A stretch of DNA of 64,000 nucleotides, taken from positions 5,022,001-5,086,000 of the forward strand of contig CM074759.1 of NCBI GenBank assembly GCA_037355855.1, in the 5' to 3' direction. Below are positions 20,791-29,859 of this stretch, in pieces; positions within the stretch are counted from its first letter, which is position 1, and each line of letters opens with the position of its first letter. The translations under genes were made by a program, and so were the position numbers. The notes under the pieces were generated by a model. It was given only the letters and a program-made list of their open reading frames with translations, did no database searches and was not told the DNA's origin. Source of the stretch: Pseudo-nitzschia pungens. Lineage: Eukaryota; Bacillariophyta; Bacillariophyceae; Bacillariales; Bacillariaceae.

Positions 20791-21492
20791 GAAGTGTGCA
20801 CGCCATTAATCTACTAGCAAATCCTTGGGGTAAACAGCCAACTCCAACAGCTAAGTATATTTTAAATAGTATGAAATGGCTGAGCAACCATACTACTAAT
20901 TTCATGGTCATTGTTGTCGTCAACATTTTTTTCCTCAACTGTTATGTCCTCAACAGTTTTGTCCTCAGCCATCATGATACTAGTTGAGGACAAAACTTGC
21001 TTTCTAACAAGCCATTCTTTGTAACTATTGCTGGATGCATAATTTAGAAGTGAGCACCACATCCGCGATGATTTGGGCACCACCACAGTGACGACTAGAT
21101 GATAGCGCCGGTGTAGCATACAGCAGTTCTGTAGTGTACGGAGTATCATATGGAGTAGCATATTATTCAAGAATGGTTTTGGTTGTGCATGTGTGCATGT
21201 ACCACAAAACTTCTACTTCTAAATATTTTCTACACAAACAAACAGTTATTAATATGGGGAACACACATACACAAAAATCATCACATACAGCAGTAGTAGT
21301 TATTTCGGAATGGAGGAAGTATTTACCATATGGTAGCAGATAAAAAGGGAAACATTCTTGTTCAGTGTTGTGTTATTGATGGGCATAGAGAAGCTTTCAA
21401 ACAGTCAGAAAGAACCTTTGTAATCGTGCTAGGTCATTGGTAATAGAGAACCTTCATTCAACTTGAGGTAGAAAAAGGGTTTCTTGTTTCTC
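20791..21492. other. Non-coding AT-rich stretch
   Basis: No gene supported. Contains short GTACGGAGTATCATATGGAG repeats near 21140 that resemble the TAGCAT-rich part of 4200-4400. Nothing else recognisable. Confidence 0.35.
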
Positions 21493-22033
21493 ATTACTAC
21501 ATAATTTTTATCAGCTGTCCCCTCCACAACTTAATATTGTGAAGTCAGGACTTTAGAGCATTTTGACCTTCATCTGGTGGTGGATTTTTCCACACGGCCT
21601 TCCAGAGCAGCTCCTAGGCAACTCCTGGAGGAGAAAGAATCTCTCCAGTACTAGTAGTACTAATTCTACATGATATTGTTCAAAATTACATTTTGGCTTC
21701 TACTCAATCAATCTTGACTTGATAACACCAGATAAACCAAATCTGGGCACAAGGGTTTGATGGACATAGGTGCTATGGCTACAAGTCTATTGCAACTGCT
21801 TTCAATCAATTCAATCACCATGGTCAGGAGGATTCGTAGCCTAATTTGTACATGAATTTGTATAAAATTAGTACCAGCCTTACTTTCTCTCTGGCAAATG
21901 AAGTCGTGTAGTAGTAGACTCCAGTCGAGAAACCTACCACCAGATGAAGGTCAAAATGCCCTAAACCCCCGAATAAACAACATTTGAAAGTCGTGGAAAG
22001 GACAGCTCATAAGAATTACATAGCACGTAATTC
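21493..22033. mobile_element. Foldback/MITE-like element, ~540 bp
   Basis: Long imperfect terminal inverted repeats of about 100 bases: the left arm has TTACTACATAATTTTTATC, AGCTGTCC and GCATTTTGACCTTCATCTGG; the right arm has the reverse complements (CCAGATGAAGGTCAAAATGC at 21944-21963, GGACAGCTCATAAGAATTAC at 22001-22020). No ORF. Confidence 0.55.
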
Positions 22034-22053
22034 TAGAGTGGGATATTTTTTTC

Positions 22054-22150
22054 TTACTACAGAATTCCTATCAGCTGTCCCCGGGTTTCAGTAGAAATTA
22101 GTAGTCAGGGACGTAGAACCGGGGGACAGCTGATAAGAATTTTGTAGTAA
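22054..22150. mobile_element. Small foldback element, 97 bp
   Basis: TTACTACAGAATTCCTATCA followed by GCTGTCCCC at the left is mirrored at the right by GGGGGACAGCTGATAAGAAT ending TTGTAGTAA, giving ~32-bp TIRs. The terminal motif is the same as in the 540-bp element just to the left, so the two belong to one family. Confidence 0.6.
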
Positions 22151-22308
22151 TTAATATAACGTGAACTTTTTCATGGCCGTCACAAACGATGACTCGTTGT
22201 TTTCATCATACCAGTACGTGTAGGAAGAAAGAATAAGTAATTTTTTTCTCCGTTTTCCCGTTTTTTTGTGTTTATTGTGTCATTCAAGCTCGATGATATT
22301 TTCAGATG
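22151..22308. other. Left flank of the giant transposon
   Basis: AT-rich DNA with no recognisable feature; it runs into the 11-bp target duplication GTTTATTTTAC at 22309-22319. Confidence 0.4.
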
Positions 22309-22319
22309 GTTTATTTTAC

Positions 22320-22425
22320 GGAGTTAAAACAGTATATAGTACATTACGATTTGAATTTTACTTTAGTTCGGTACAAAATTTGGCGACAAAAAAAGATTTA
22401 CATGCGATCGGACATTTACGACACC
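22320..22425 (+). repeat. Left terminal inverted repeat of the giant MULE
   Basis: Starts GGAGTTAAAACAGTATATAG. Positions 22328-22382 are identical to the reverse complement of 43440-43494; beyond that identity falls until GCGATCGGAC. The TSD precedes it directly. Confidence 0.95.
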
Positions 22426-22616
22426 ACTCCTCACTGTAATTACTTTCCAGCAATCACTTCTTAAGTGTTTCAACCGCTGTTTCATATCCATTATCCAGCA
22501 CGACCATTTATGTCTTTTCTCTTACTTTTTTGTCCACCTTCATTTTTTTCTTTGTTTTATGTATGTTGTCCTTTCACTGCATACCGGTAAAACAATTTTG
22601 ACATCGTTATTACACC

Positions 22617-23499
22617 ATGATGATGTCCTCCACCAATCCACCGTCACGCGGTAAGTAGAACTCCCCTTGCCTTATTTTTTCCCCTCTGTCAGTTCACCTC
22701 GTTTCTCATTCATGTTCCGCTAGTGTCGATATTTGTCCACTTGGAACGCTTGCGACGCGCTAAGACACAGTTTTTTTACATTTTACCGTATCGGGTGAAC
22801 TCGCCGTCCTCTGTTATTCAAATTTTGGGGACTACTGGGAATGCCTACACTGTTGTCATCTCCTCCTGCTCCATTATCTGTTCATGTCCCGACGTTCAAT
22901 GTGGAGCCTCTCCTGTTTACACTTGTAAACATGTCTTATTTTTGCTCACCGAGATTGGGTTTTCTCTCTCCCCCGGCGAATTCTCTCTCTCCATATTGAC
23001 AATCTTGAATCGCCTTTCAAAACACCATTCTCCGCGAATACTTGATACCGAAACCTCTACCATGTGCTTTTCCTTGCTTCGAAAGCCGTGTGTTTATTGT
23101 CAAAAACCGACAATGAACTGCGCTATGTTCCTTTGTAACCAGTGTTACTCCTCATTCCACCATCACCACATCGCCCTCCTGGATTCTGTCAATTGTCCTT
23201 TCTGTGGTAGCCTTTGGGCACCTATTTTTTCTGGTTGGGTCCACAATTATCGCAATCTATCCTCCGTTCTACTCTTTAATGGACACCGCCGACGTCCCCA
23301 ACGTTGTGCTGATTCTAGGAGAAACTTGCCTTCGATTAAGTCTTCTAAAGCGAGTACTGTAATTAAAGTTCAACACCAATTATATCCCGGAGAAGACCCC
23401 GTTAGACATCCCCAGCATACGTCCACAACAAAATGCCACATTGTACCACCATCGCCATTGAGGACTCTAAATGACGGTTTTCCTTTTTCGGACAAATAA
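22617..23499 (+). CDS. SWIM plus RING zinc-finger protein (spliced, 269 aa)
   Basis: join(22617..22650, 22724..23499). The downstream frame has no ATG near its start, but exon 1 (ATG ATG ATG at 22617, then SSTNPPSR) ends in CGCG|GTAAGTAG and splices in phase to TAG|TGTCG. In the spliced protein, residues 64-81 are a SWIM finger (C-S-C, 12 residues, C-K-H) followed by a hydrophobic helix (VLFLLTEIGFSL). Residues ~134-172 are a RING-like finger (CVYC ... CAMFLCNQC ... CPFC). SWIM fingers normally sit C-terminal to the MULE transposase core; here one is on a separate protein together with a RING, the arrangement of ZSWIM2-type ubiquitin ligases. The C-terminus is basic (RRRPQR). Inferred role: DNA/transposase partner or E3 ligase used by the element. 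Convergent with the 790-aa gene. Confidence 0.75.
22651..22723 (+). other. Intron in the SWIM-RING gene (73 bp)
   Basis: 5' site GTAAGTAG, 3' site GTTCCGCTAG, with a pyrimidine-rich stretch TTATTTTTTCCCCTCTGTC inside. The alternative acceptor CTGTCAG at 22692 gives the wrong phase. Splicing joins an ATG exon to an otherwise start-less frame. Confidence 0.65.
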
Positions 23500-23667
23500 A
23501 TTATTTCTACTATCGTGTTCATTTTCAATAATAAGACTATTTCGTTGTACCATCTTTATTGCTTTCCCTTATTTGGCCTTGTTATGGTTTTGGCGTATGG
23601 CGTCTTTCCTTTATGTTTACGCATCAATTTCTTTTTTTAAACAACGTCTTTGGCCTGTTTCGATTCT

Positions 23668-26040
23668 TCAGATATCTCCTTTAAATTTGATCGTCATTTC
23701 CCAATTTTTCGGAGAAGGGTGTGGAATATTGACTTTTGTGACAATGTTCAGAGTTTTTTTTTCGTTCGAATCAACGGTAACTTCACAATCCTGGGGATGG
23801 GAGTCGTTCACCGCGTCGTTCTGTTTTTCTAGGTCGGTAGAGTCGTCTCTCTTTCCATCTTCGCAACCGTTATTTGAGGTCCGCTTGTCCGTTCCTTGGT
23901 TGCCTTTCTTTTCTCCGTTGGGGTTGTTGATCGGGTTGCCTTGGTTTTCTCCGTTGTCTCCGTTCATCCGGTTGCCTCCGTTTTCTCCGTTGTTCGGGGG
24001 ATCCTTTTTGGCACCCGGGTTTTCATCTTCCGGTTCATCGTTCATCCGGTTGCCTCCGTTTTCTCCGTTGTTCGGGGGATCCTTTTTGGCACCCGGGTTT
24101 TCATCTTCCGGTTCATCGTTCATCCGGTTGCCTCCGTTTTCTCCATTGTTCGGGGGATCCTTTTTGGCACCCGGGTTTTCATCTTCCGGTTCATCATTGA
24201 TCGGGTTGTCTCCGTTTTCTCCGTTATTCGGGGGATCCTTTTTGGCAGCCGGGTTTTCATCTTCCGGTTCATCATTGATCGGGTTGCCTCCGTTCTCTCC
24301 GTTATTCGGGGGATCCTTTTTGGCAGCCGGGTTTTCATCTTCCGGTTCATCGTTGATCGGGTTGCCTCCGTTTTCTCCGTTATTCGGGGGATCCTTTTTG
24401 GCACCCGGGTTTTCATCTTCCGGTTCATCGTTGATCGGGTTGCCTCCGTTTTCTCCGTTGTTCGGGGGATCGTTTTTGGCAGCCGGGTTTTCATCTTCCG
24501 GTTCATCGATGATCGGGTTGCCTCCGTTTTCTCCGTTGTTCGGGGGATCGTTTTTGGCACCCGGGTTTTCATCTTCCGGTTCATCATTGATCGGGTTGCC
24601 TCCGTTTTCTCCGTTATTCGGGGGATCGTTTTTGGCACCCGGGTTTTCATCTTCCGGTTCATCATTGATCGGGTTGCCTCCGTTTTCTCCGTTATTCGGG
24701 GGATCGTTTTTGGCACCCGGGTTTTCATCTTCCGGTTCATCATTGATCGGGTTGCCTCCGTTTTCTCCGTTGTTCGGGGGATCGTTTTTGGCAGCCGGGT
24801 TTTCATCTTCCGGTTCATCATTGATCGGGTTGCCTCCGTTTTCTCCGTTATTCGGGGGATCGTTTTTGGCAGCCGGGTTTTCATCTTCCGGTTCATCGTT
24901 GATCGGGTTGCCTCCGTTTTCTCCGTTGTTTGAGGACGGCTTTGTGGTAGCCGCTTTGAACTCTTCTATCTTTTGATTTAAAGCAGCTTGTCTTTCGTAG
25001 TAATGATTGAATACATCATCCAAATGCTGTTTTTGTTGATCGAATTCAGACTTTCTTTGAAGATATATCCATTGTTCAGAATGGTTATCGAAATGCTCTT
25101 TTTGTCGATTCCATTCCAACTTTCTCTGATCCAATGTAAATTGTTCCGTCATCAATCGCATAAATTGCTTTTGCCTTTTTCTATTTTGCGACTGAAAGAA
25201 CTCGGTATGACGTTTATTCAGATCTACCTTTACCCGTAGTTTCTCCTTTTTTGGTCCTCTTTTCTTGTTTAGTTTGAAAACACAGTCAACCGCTGTTCCT
25301 TTTGTCCGAGCGACGCAGCAATTCTTACACATGACTCCGGAACATCCACAATCCTGTCTATCGCACAGTTCACATTTAATTTTTTTTTCTTTGCAACGTT
25401 CACATGAATTAGCAACACGGTCCTTGACTTTCGATTGACCGCCATCGTGGTCACGACCAAGAACAAACAAACACGGTTTCTCTGACATGCCGCATTGGAT
25501 TCTTTGACAACAATTCCAGCACATTGTTCCCTCGCAGGTAGTGCACAACTCGTCTTGGGGGCATAGGCGACAAAATATCGTTTTATCCTGACAATTGGTA
25601 CAATAGGAGCAGACCCTTTTTTTAAGAACGGAATAATTCTTGGGTGACGCTATCCTTTTTTCCGTTGACTCATATTGGGAGATAATTCTATTTTTTTCGG
25701 CGGAAGAAAGTGTGTAGTGACCTTCTTCGTTTTCGGATCCTTCCCTAGATGATCCTTCCTTAGGAGTGACTTCGTCGTCGTCGTCGTCGTCGTCGTCGTC
25801 CTTGTAATCCTCATCGTCGTCGTCGTCGTCGTCGTCCTTGTAATCCTCATCGCTTTCAACGTCCCCCTCGTAAGCGTCATATTTTGGTTTTTTCCTTCTT
25901 GATAGACGTCTTATCTGAGTGTCTGTCAATTTTCGCTTGGTCCCACCTTCTCCCACCCTTCTTTTTCGGGTTGGCTGGTGATCATCATTCTGGGTTGCAG
26001 AAGGAACTTCAAGGTTACGTACGTACGACTCGAATGACAT
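23668..26040 (-). CDS. Cys-rich, coiled-coil, repeat-bearing transposon protein (790 aa)
   Basis: ATG at 26040 (MSFESYVRNLEV). N-terminus (~1-110): a basic patch KRRVGEGGTKRK (possible nuclear localisation) and two long Asp tracts each introduced by DYKDDDD. Residues ~150-285 hold ~25 Cys in CxxC pairs (CSYCTNCQDKTIFCRLC; CERCKEKKIKCELCDRQDCG), probably several zinc-binding modules of the CXXC/PHD kind. Residues ~290-370 are Gln/Lys/Glu-rich and predicted coiled coil. Then come 12 full copies and one partial copy of a 26-residue unit (NNGENGGNPINDEPEDENP plus a variable [AG]AK[NK]DPP). The unique C-terminus contains TLNIVTKVNIPHPSPK. Family not recognised. Its place inside the MULE suggests a DNA- or chromatin-binding accessory factor. 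Confidence 0.8.
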   Translation of the reverse strand: MSFESYVRNLEVPSATQNDDHQPTRKRRVGEGGTKRKLTDTQIRRLSRRKKPKYDAYEGDVESDEDYKDDDDDDDDEDYKDDDDDDDDDEVTPKEGSSREGSENEEGHYTLSSAEKNRIISQYESTEKRIASPKNYSVLKKRVCSYCTNCQDKTIFCRLCPQDELCTTCEGTMCWNCCQRIQCGMSEKPCLFVLGRDHDGGQSKVKDRVANSCERCKEKKIKCELCDRQDCGCSGVMCKNCCVARTKGTAVDCVFKLNKKRGPKKEKLRVKVDLNKRHTEFFQSQNRKRQKQFMRLMTEQFTLDQRKLEWNRQKEHFDNHSEQWIYLQRKSEFDQQKQHLDDVFNHYYERQAALNQKIEEFKAATTKPSSNNGENGGNPINDEPEDENPAAKNDPPNNGENGGNPINDEPEDENPAAKNDPPNNGENGGNPINDEPEDENPGAKNDPPNNGENGGNPINDEPEDENPGAKNDPPNNGENGGNPINDEPEDENPGAKNDPPNNGENGGNPIIDEPEDENPAAKNDPPNNGENGGNPINDEPEDENPGAKKDPPNNGENGGNPINDEPEDENPAAKKDPPNNGENGGNPINDEPEDENPAAKKDPPNNGENGDNPINDEPEDENPGAKKDPPNNGENGGNRMNDEPEDENPGAKKDPPNNGENGGNRMNDEPEDENPGAKKDPPNNGENGGNRMNGDNGENQGNPINNPNGEKKGNQGTDKRTSNNGCEDGKRDDSTDLEKQNDAVNDSHPQDCEVTVDSNEKKTLNIVTKVNIPHPSPKNWEMTIKFKGDI
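23955..24945. repeat. 78-bp coding minisatellite in the 790-aa gene
   Basis: Twelve full units and one partial, differing by a few bases: GGATCC versus GGATCG, and GGCACCC versus GGCAGCC, which gives [AG]AK[KN]D. Because 78 is a multiple of three and no unit holds a stop in several frames, long open frames also appear on the plus strand and in a second minus frame; these are by-products. Confidence 0.9.
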
Positions 26041-26378
26041 GTTTGTATTTTGAATTCACGATGGTTACTTTTTACTTTTTCTTTCCATTAAAAAGTTTTG
26101 GCACTTTATATTTGTGTTCCTGCGTTTGTGTTATCCTTTCGTTGTTTTTGTTTGCTTCTTCGTGTTTGATGTCGTTGCATATTGTTCTCTAACACTTTTT
26201 CCGTCCGCCAAATTTTTTTTTTTTTTTTTTTTTGGTTTTATTAAAACCTGAAACTTTTTGAGAGTTAATTTAAACTGGTTGTCAGAGTGCGCGATAATCA
26301 GTGCGCGATAATGATATACAAGTGTAGGACTGCGCCTAACGCGACCTCGTATCATAACGTTTAGTTTCGAATATTTAC
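26041..26378. other. Intergenic region inside the giant MULE
   Basis: Promoter side of the 790-aa gene and of the broken gene to its right. It contains a T-homopolymer at 26213-26234 and a short direct repeat of GTGCGCGATAAT at 26286-26314. No gene. Confidence 0.4.
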
Positions 26379-26382
26379 ATGT

Positions 26383-26828
26383 TTGTATTGGTCGGTCGGT
26401 GATGCACCCAACTTAATTGACACGTGGATCCCAAAAAATCTCCGAGGTTACCCTGATCCGCAAATTGTCCCTGACATCTTGATTCATTCATTGTCTGGCA
26501 TGGGGGTAAGACCTTATGAGGGGACAAGCTGCATCCACAAATTGGTAGAGGAGTGGATCAATTTTTCCGGTGTTGTATTGGGGAACATTGAGTTTATGGA
26601 TGAAAATGAAGTTTCCTGCTGACAGTTTCGACCATTTGTGTATTGACAACTCTAACGACGGGTCTCGCCATTTAAATTACAATTGCGATGAAGAAAATGG
26701 TGTCCCAATTGTTCGATATTTCACAGACTTTTCTGACTTCGAAATTGATACTATCAGACTGACACGGGAAAACGACACATGTGTGCCCGAAAATAAATTA
26801 TGGTACATATATGCGGAGGATGATACGT
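26383..26828 (+). pseudogene. Left part of a gene split by the nested element
   Basis: Coding-like sequence in two frames: about 26383-26622 (DAPNLIDTWIPKNLRGYPDP, then VEEWINFSGVVLGNIEFMDE) and about 26600-26828 (FDHLCIDNSNDGSRHLNYN, then FEIDTIRLTRENDTC and LWYIYAEDDT). The frame switch at ~26612 is either a +1 shift or an unrecognised intron. The nested element begins straight after. The continuation at 32795 is in a third frame, so the gene was already decayed or has introns I cannot place. No family recognised. Confidence 0.5.
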
Positions 26829-27236
26829 CCGAAAACTGTTTCGCGACCCATCGCGACCAATCGCGACCCGATCGCGACCCAATCGCGACTTGTCTAAAAA
26901 AAATTCAACCCCAATTTTTTATTTCACAACCTCTTTTTTATTATTCTCAACTTTTTTCCATTATTCTCAACCACATTTCTCCCTTTTCTCAACTCCCCCA
27001 ACGGGTCGACGGAAATGTTCTGTTCTAGACCCTGACATTCAGTCCCTCTTCACACTTTCATTCCATTTTACACATTTGACACACTTGACTCAACACAACA
27101 AATAATTTTTAATCCAATTTACTTCAATCACACCAAAGTGTTACGTCGTGCACCTTTGTGAACTTTTTTTTTCAGTGGTGTCACATCACATACCGGTACC
27201 CCAGCTAAGAATCGCATCACAAAAACACACACCACC

Positions 27237-27821
27237 ATGCCGAAAGCTTCCTCCGACCCAAGGCACTTTGCCAATGAGCCCAGAATACCCAAGACATTCC
27301 ATTGTCGCAACTGCATTGCCTCTGGAAGAAGAAGAAAATCAAAATCCTTCAAGGGATACAAACAAGAATCGAGCCACTTTCACACCTACCGATATGTATC
27401 TCAAGGCCTCTCCAGGCATCTCTATTCCAACAGTGATTGCCGAACTTATTATGTTAAGAACGATCTTATGGATTTTATTTCTTCTGCGAAAGCCGAAGTC
27501 ACCCTCCCTTTGGTCCGACACACACCATCACAGTATGGACTGACAATGACACTAGGCAGCAAGCAGCAACACGTCGCTAATACAGGGGGGACAGCAAGCA
27601 GCAGCAACGCGTCGATAATACAGGGGGGGGACAGCAAGCAGCAGCAACGCGTCGATAATACAGGGGGGACAGGAAGCAGCAAGCAGCAACGCGTCGATAA
27701 TACAGGGGGGACAGCAAGCAGCATTGAACGCGTCGATAATACAGGGGGGACAGCAAGCAGCATTGAACGCGTCGAAAATACAGGGGGGGACAGGAAGCAG
27801 CAGCAACGATTGCGTCGATAA
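27237..27821 (+). CDS. Truncated zinc-finger ORF running into a minisatellite (194 aa)
   Basis: ATG at 27237 in CACCACCATGCCG. The first ~100 residues look like genuine protein: PRIPKTFHCRNC, then YVSQGLSRHLYSNSDCRTYY, a C-x2-C...H-x6-C arrangement like degenerate fingers at the N-termini of some transposases. From residue ~105 on the frame reads the ACAGCAAGCAGCAGCAACGC repeat array (SKQQQRVDNTGGT), so the original C-terminus is gone. Likely the amputated 5' end of the element's former transposase or another captured gene. Confidence 0.4.
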   Translation: MPKASSDPRHFANEPRIPKTFHCRNCIASGRRRKSKSFKGYKQESSHFHTYRYVSQGLSRHLYSNSDCRTYYVKNDLMDFISSAKAEVTLPLVRHTPSQYGLTMTLGSKQQHVANTGGTASSSNASIIQGGDSKQQQRVDNTGGTGSSKQQRVDNTGGTASSIERVDNTGGTASSIERVENTGGDRKQQQRLRR

Positions 27822-28195
27822 TACAGGGGGGGACAGCAAGCAGCAAGCAGCAACGATTGCGTCGATAATACAGGGGGGACAGCAAGCAGCAAGCAGCAAC
27901 GCGTCGAAAATACAGGGGGGACAGCAAGCAGAAACGCGTCGATAATACAGGGGGGGGGGACAGCAAGCAGCAGCAACGCGTCGATAATACAGGGGGGACA
28001 GCAAGCAGCAACGCGTCGATAATACAGGGGGGGACAGCAAGCAGCAAGCAGCAAGCAGCAGCAACGCGTCGATAATACAGGGGGGGGACTGCAAGCAGCA
28101 AGCAGCAGCAACGCGTCGACAACACAGGGGGGGGGACAGCAAGCAGCAGCAACGCGTCGACAACACAGGGGGGGGACAGCAAGCAGCAAGCAGAT
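27550..28195. repeat. G-rich minisatellite, block 1
   Basis: About 15 units of GCGTCGATAATACAGG + G(5-9) + ACAGCAAGCAGC(AGC)n, with length varying from ~36 to ~60 bases through the AGCAAGC repeat. Every unit has a run of at least six G. Confidence 0.9.
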
Positions 28196-28274
28196 AGAGG
28201 TGCTGAGTTAACGAGCCTTTCAATAAATTCGATTTTCAAGTACAAATTGTACAGGGATTTATGTAGGAAAAAAA

Positions 28275-28600
28275 AGACAGGGGGGACAGCAAGCAGCAGC
28301 AACGTCGATAATACAAGGGGGACAGCAAGCAGCAACGCGTCGACAATACAGGGGGGACAGCAAGCAGCAACGAACGCGTTGATAATACAAGGGGGGGGAC
28401 AGCAAGCAGCAACGAACGCGTCGAAAATACAGGGGGGGGGACAGCAAGCAGCAACCAACGCGTCGATAATACAGGGGGGGACAGCAAACAGCAACAACAA
28501 CGTTGATAATACAGGGGGGGGACAGCAAGCAGCAGCAACGCATCGATAATACATGGGGGGACAGCAAGCAGCAACGCATCGATAATACAGGGGGGATAAT
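28275..28600. repeat. G-rich minisatellite, block 2
   Basis: Eight more units of the same repeat (GTCGATAATACAGGGGGG-ACAGCAAGCAGCAAC), separated from block 1 by ~80 bases of unique sequence (28196-28274). Confidence 0.9.
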
Positions 28601-28614
28601 ACACGAGAATATTG

Positions 28615-29045
28615 TTAAAGAACTATTGCCGTCTTTTGATCGTATCGGTCGTTCCCCTCTTCAACAATCGTATCGGTCGTTCGTCGTTCCCCTCGTCGTC
28701 GTCGTCCTTGAAATCGTCATTGCTCTTCGTTTCGATCGTCGTCGTCGTCGTCCTTGAAATCGTCGTTGCTCTTCGTTTCGATCGTGTTTGTCGTCCTTGA
28801 AGTCGTCGTTGCTCTTCGCTTCGATCGTCTTCGTCGTTGCTCTTTGCTACGATCTGTGTGTGGTTGTACAAAATAAACAACGGGCGGTTAGTCGTCATCG
28901 TCGTCCCGGTCGTCGTCGTCGTCGTCCCGGTTGTCGTCGTCAGCTCGCTCGTCATCGTCGTCCCCCTCTTCTACGATCGTACCTTCGTCGTACCTTTTAG
29001 TGTCATCATCCCTCCCCGATCGTCTTCGTCGTCCTCTGCAGGTTC
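28615..29045. repeat. GTCGTC / GTTGCTCTTCG minisatellite, left copy
   Basis: Units of CGTCCTTGAAATCGTCGTTG followed by CTCTTCGTTTCGAT at about 28707, 28752, 28795 and 28810, ending in a TGTGTG-rich stretch and AAATAAACAA. Then come GTCGTCGTC blocks. The same unit appears in inverse orientation at 31975-32290. Confidence 0.7.
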
Positions 29046-29351
29046 GTTCGCGCGTCGTACTCGTAGATATCTGGGTAAGCCAGATGACTCAAGGTCTGCA
29101 GCCCACCCTACCTTGATAACAAAAGATAACAGGAAGGATTTCAAGAGTGATCAGTTCTTTACTTTCTTTGCCATTAGTCTCTCCAAGATGGTACCAGGCG
29201 CCTTGCTCTCACTTTAAACTGGTCCGGCCAGAAAATTCCAACACCGAAACGAAAATGAAAATTATGACACATCCTCCACGAGGGAGATGTGGGGCGGAAA
29301 ATCGAACAACAAAATTCACTGCGATGATGCACATAATGATGTACGCGATGA

Positions 29352-29555
29352 TGCACATAATGTACGTAGGTAACAGTACTGTTTGTACAGGCTGACTGGA
29401 AAAAATGACAGCAATGTACGTAGATTACAGTACTGTTTGTACAGGCTGACTGGAAAAAATGACAGCAATGTACGTAGATTACAGTACTGTTTGTACAGGC
29501 TGACTGGAAAAAATGACAGCAATGTACGTAGATTACAGTACTAAGTCTACAGTCT
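29352..29555. repeat. 54-bp tandem repeat, ~3.5 units
   Basis: Nearly identical units AATGTACGTAGATTACAGTA-CTGTTTGTACAGGCTGACTG-GAAAAAATGACAGC starting near 29359, 29413, 29467 and 29520. Confidence 0.9.
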
Positions 29556-29859
29556 TAGTAAAAGAAAAAATGACATGTCTGCATACATACCTAGTAGTAC
29601 GTATGTATGTATGCAGGGGATGTGTAGGTTTCCAGTACTGTGTATACTGTACGTAGGGTACTGGTAGAAATCTTTTGGTAGTAGCATTATAAGATAGAGA
29701 GAACACCATTAAAGCAGTAGTAGACAGTAATGGTGGTATCACTGGATGTGACTGATGTGGTGTTGTTGGTTCGAGTGCCATGGTGGAAATATATTTTGCC
29801 ACATCACGATGCGATAACAATATTTTTGCTGCGAAGCACATGTCAGAATAAGTGAGCTA

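Noticed and set aside
23471..24976. 501-codon plus-strand frame with SGSSLIGLPPFSPLF repeats
   Set aside because: Shadow of the 78-bp repeat, whose length is a multiple of three. Its non-repeat ends are not protein-like, while the minus frame has a Cys-rich domain and coiled coil.
25755..25855. DYKDDDD segments resembling an engineered FLAG epitope
   Set aside because: They are part of duplicated poly-Asp tracts in a native gene, followed by Asp rather than Lys; slippage of GAC/GAT codons explains them.
27550..28600. Possible CRISPR array or telomeric repeat
   Set aside because: Units are contiguous with variable AGC repeats and no unique spacers, and the G-rich unit is not a telomere motif.
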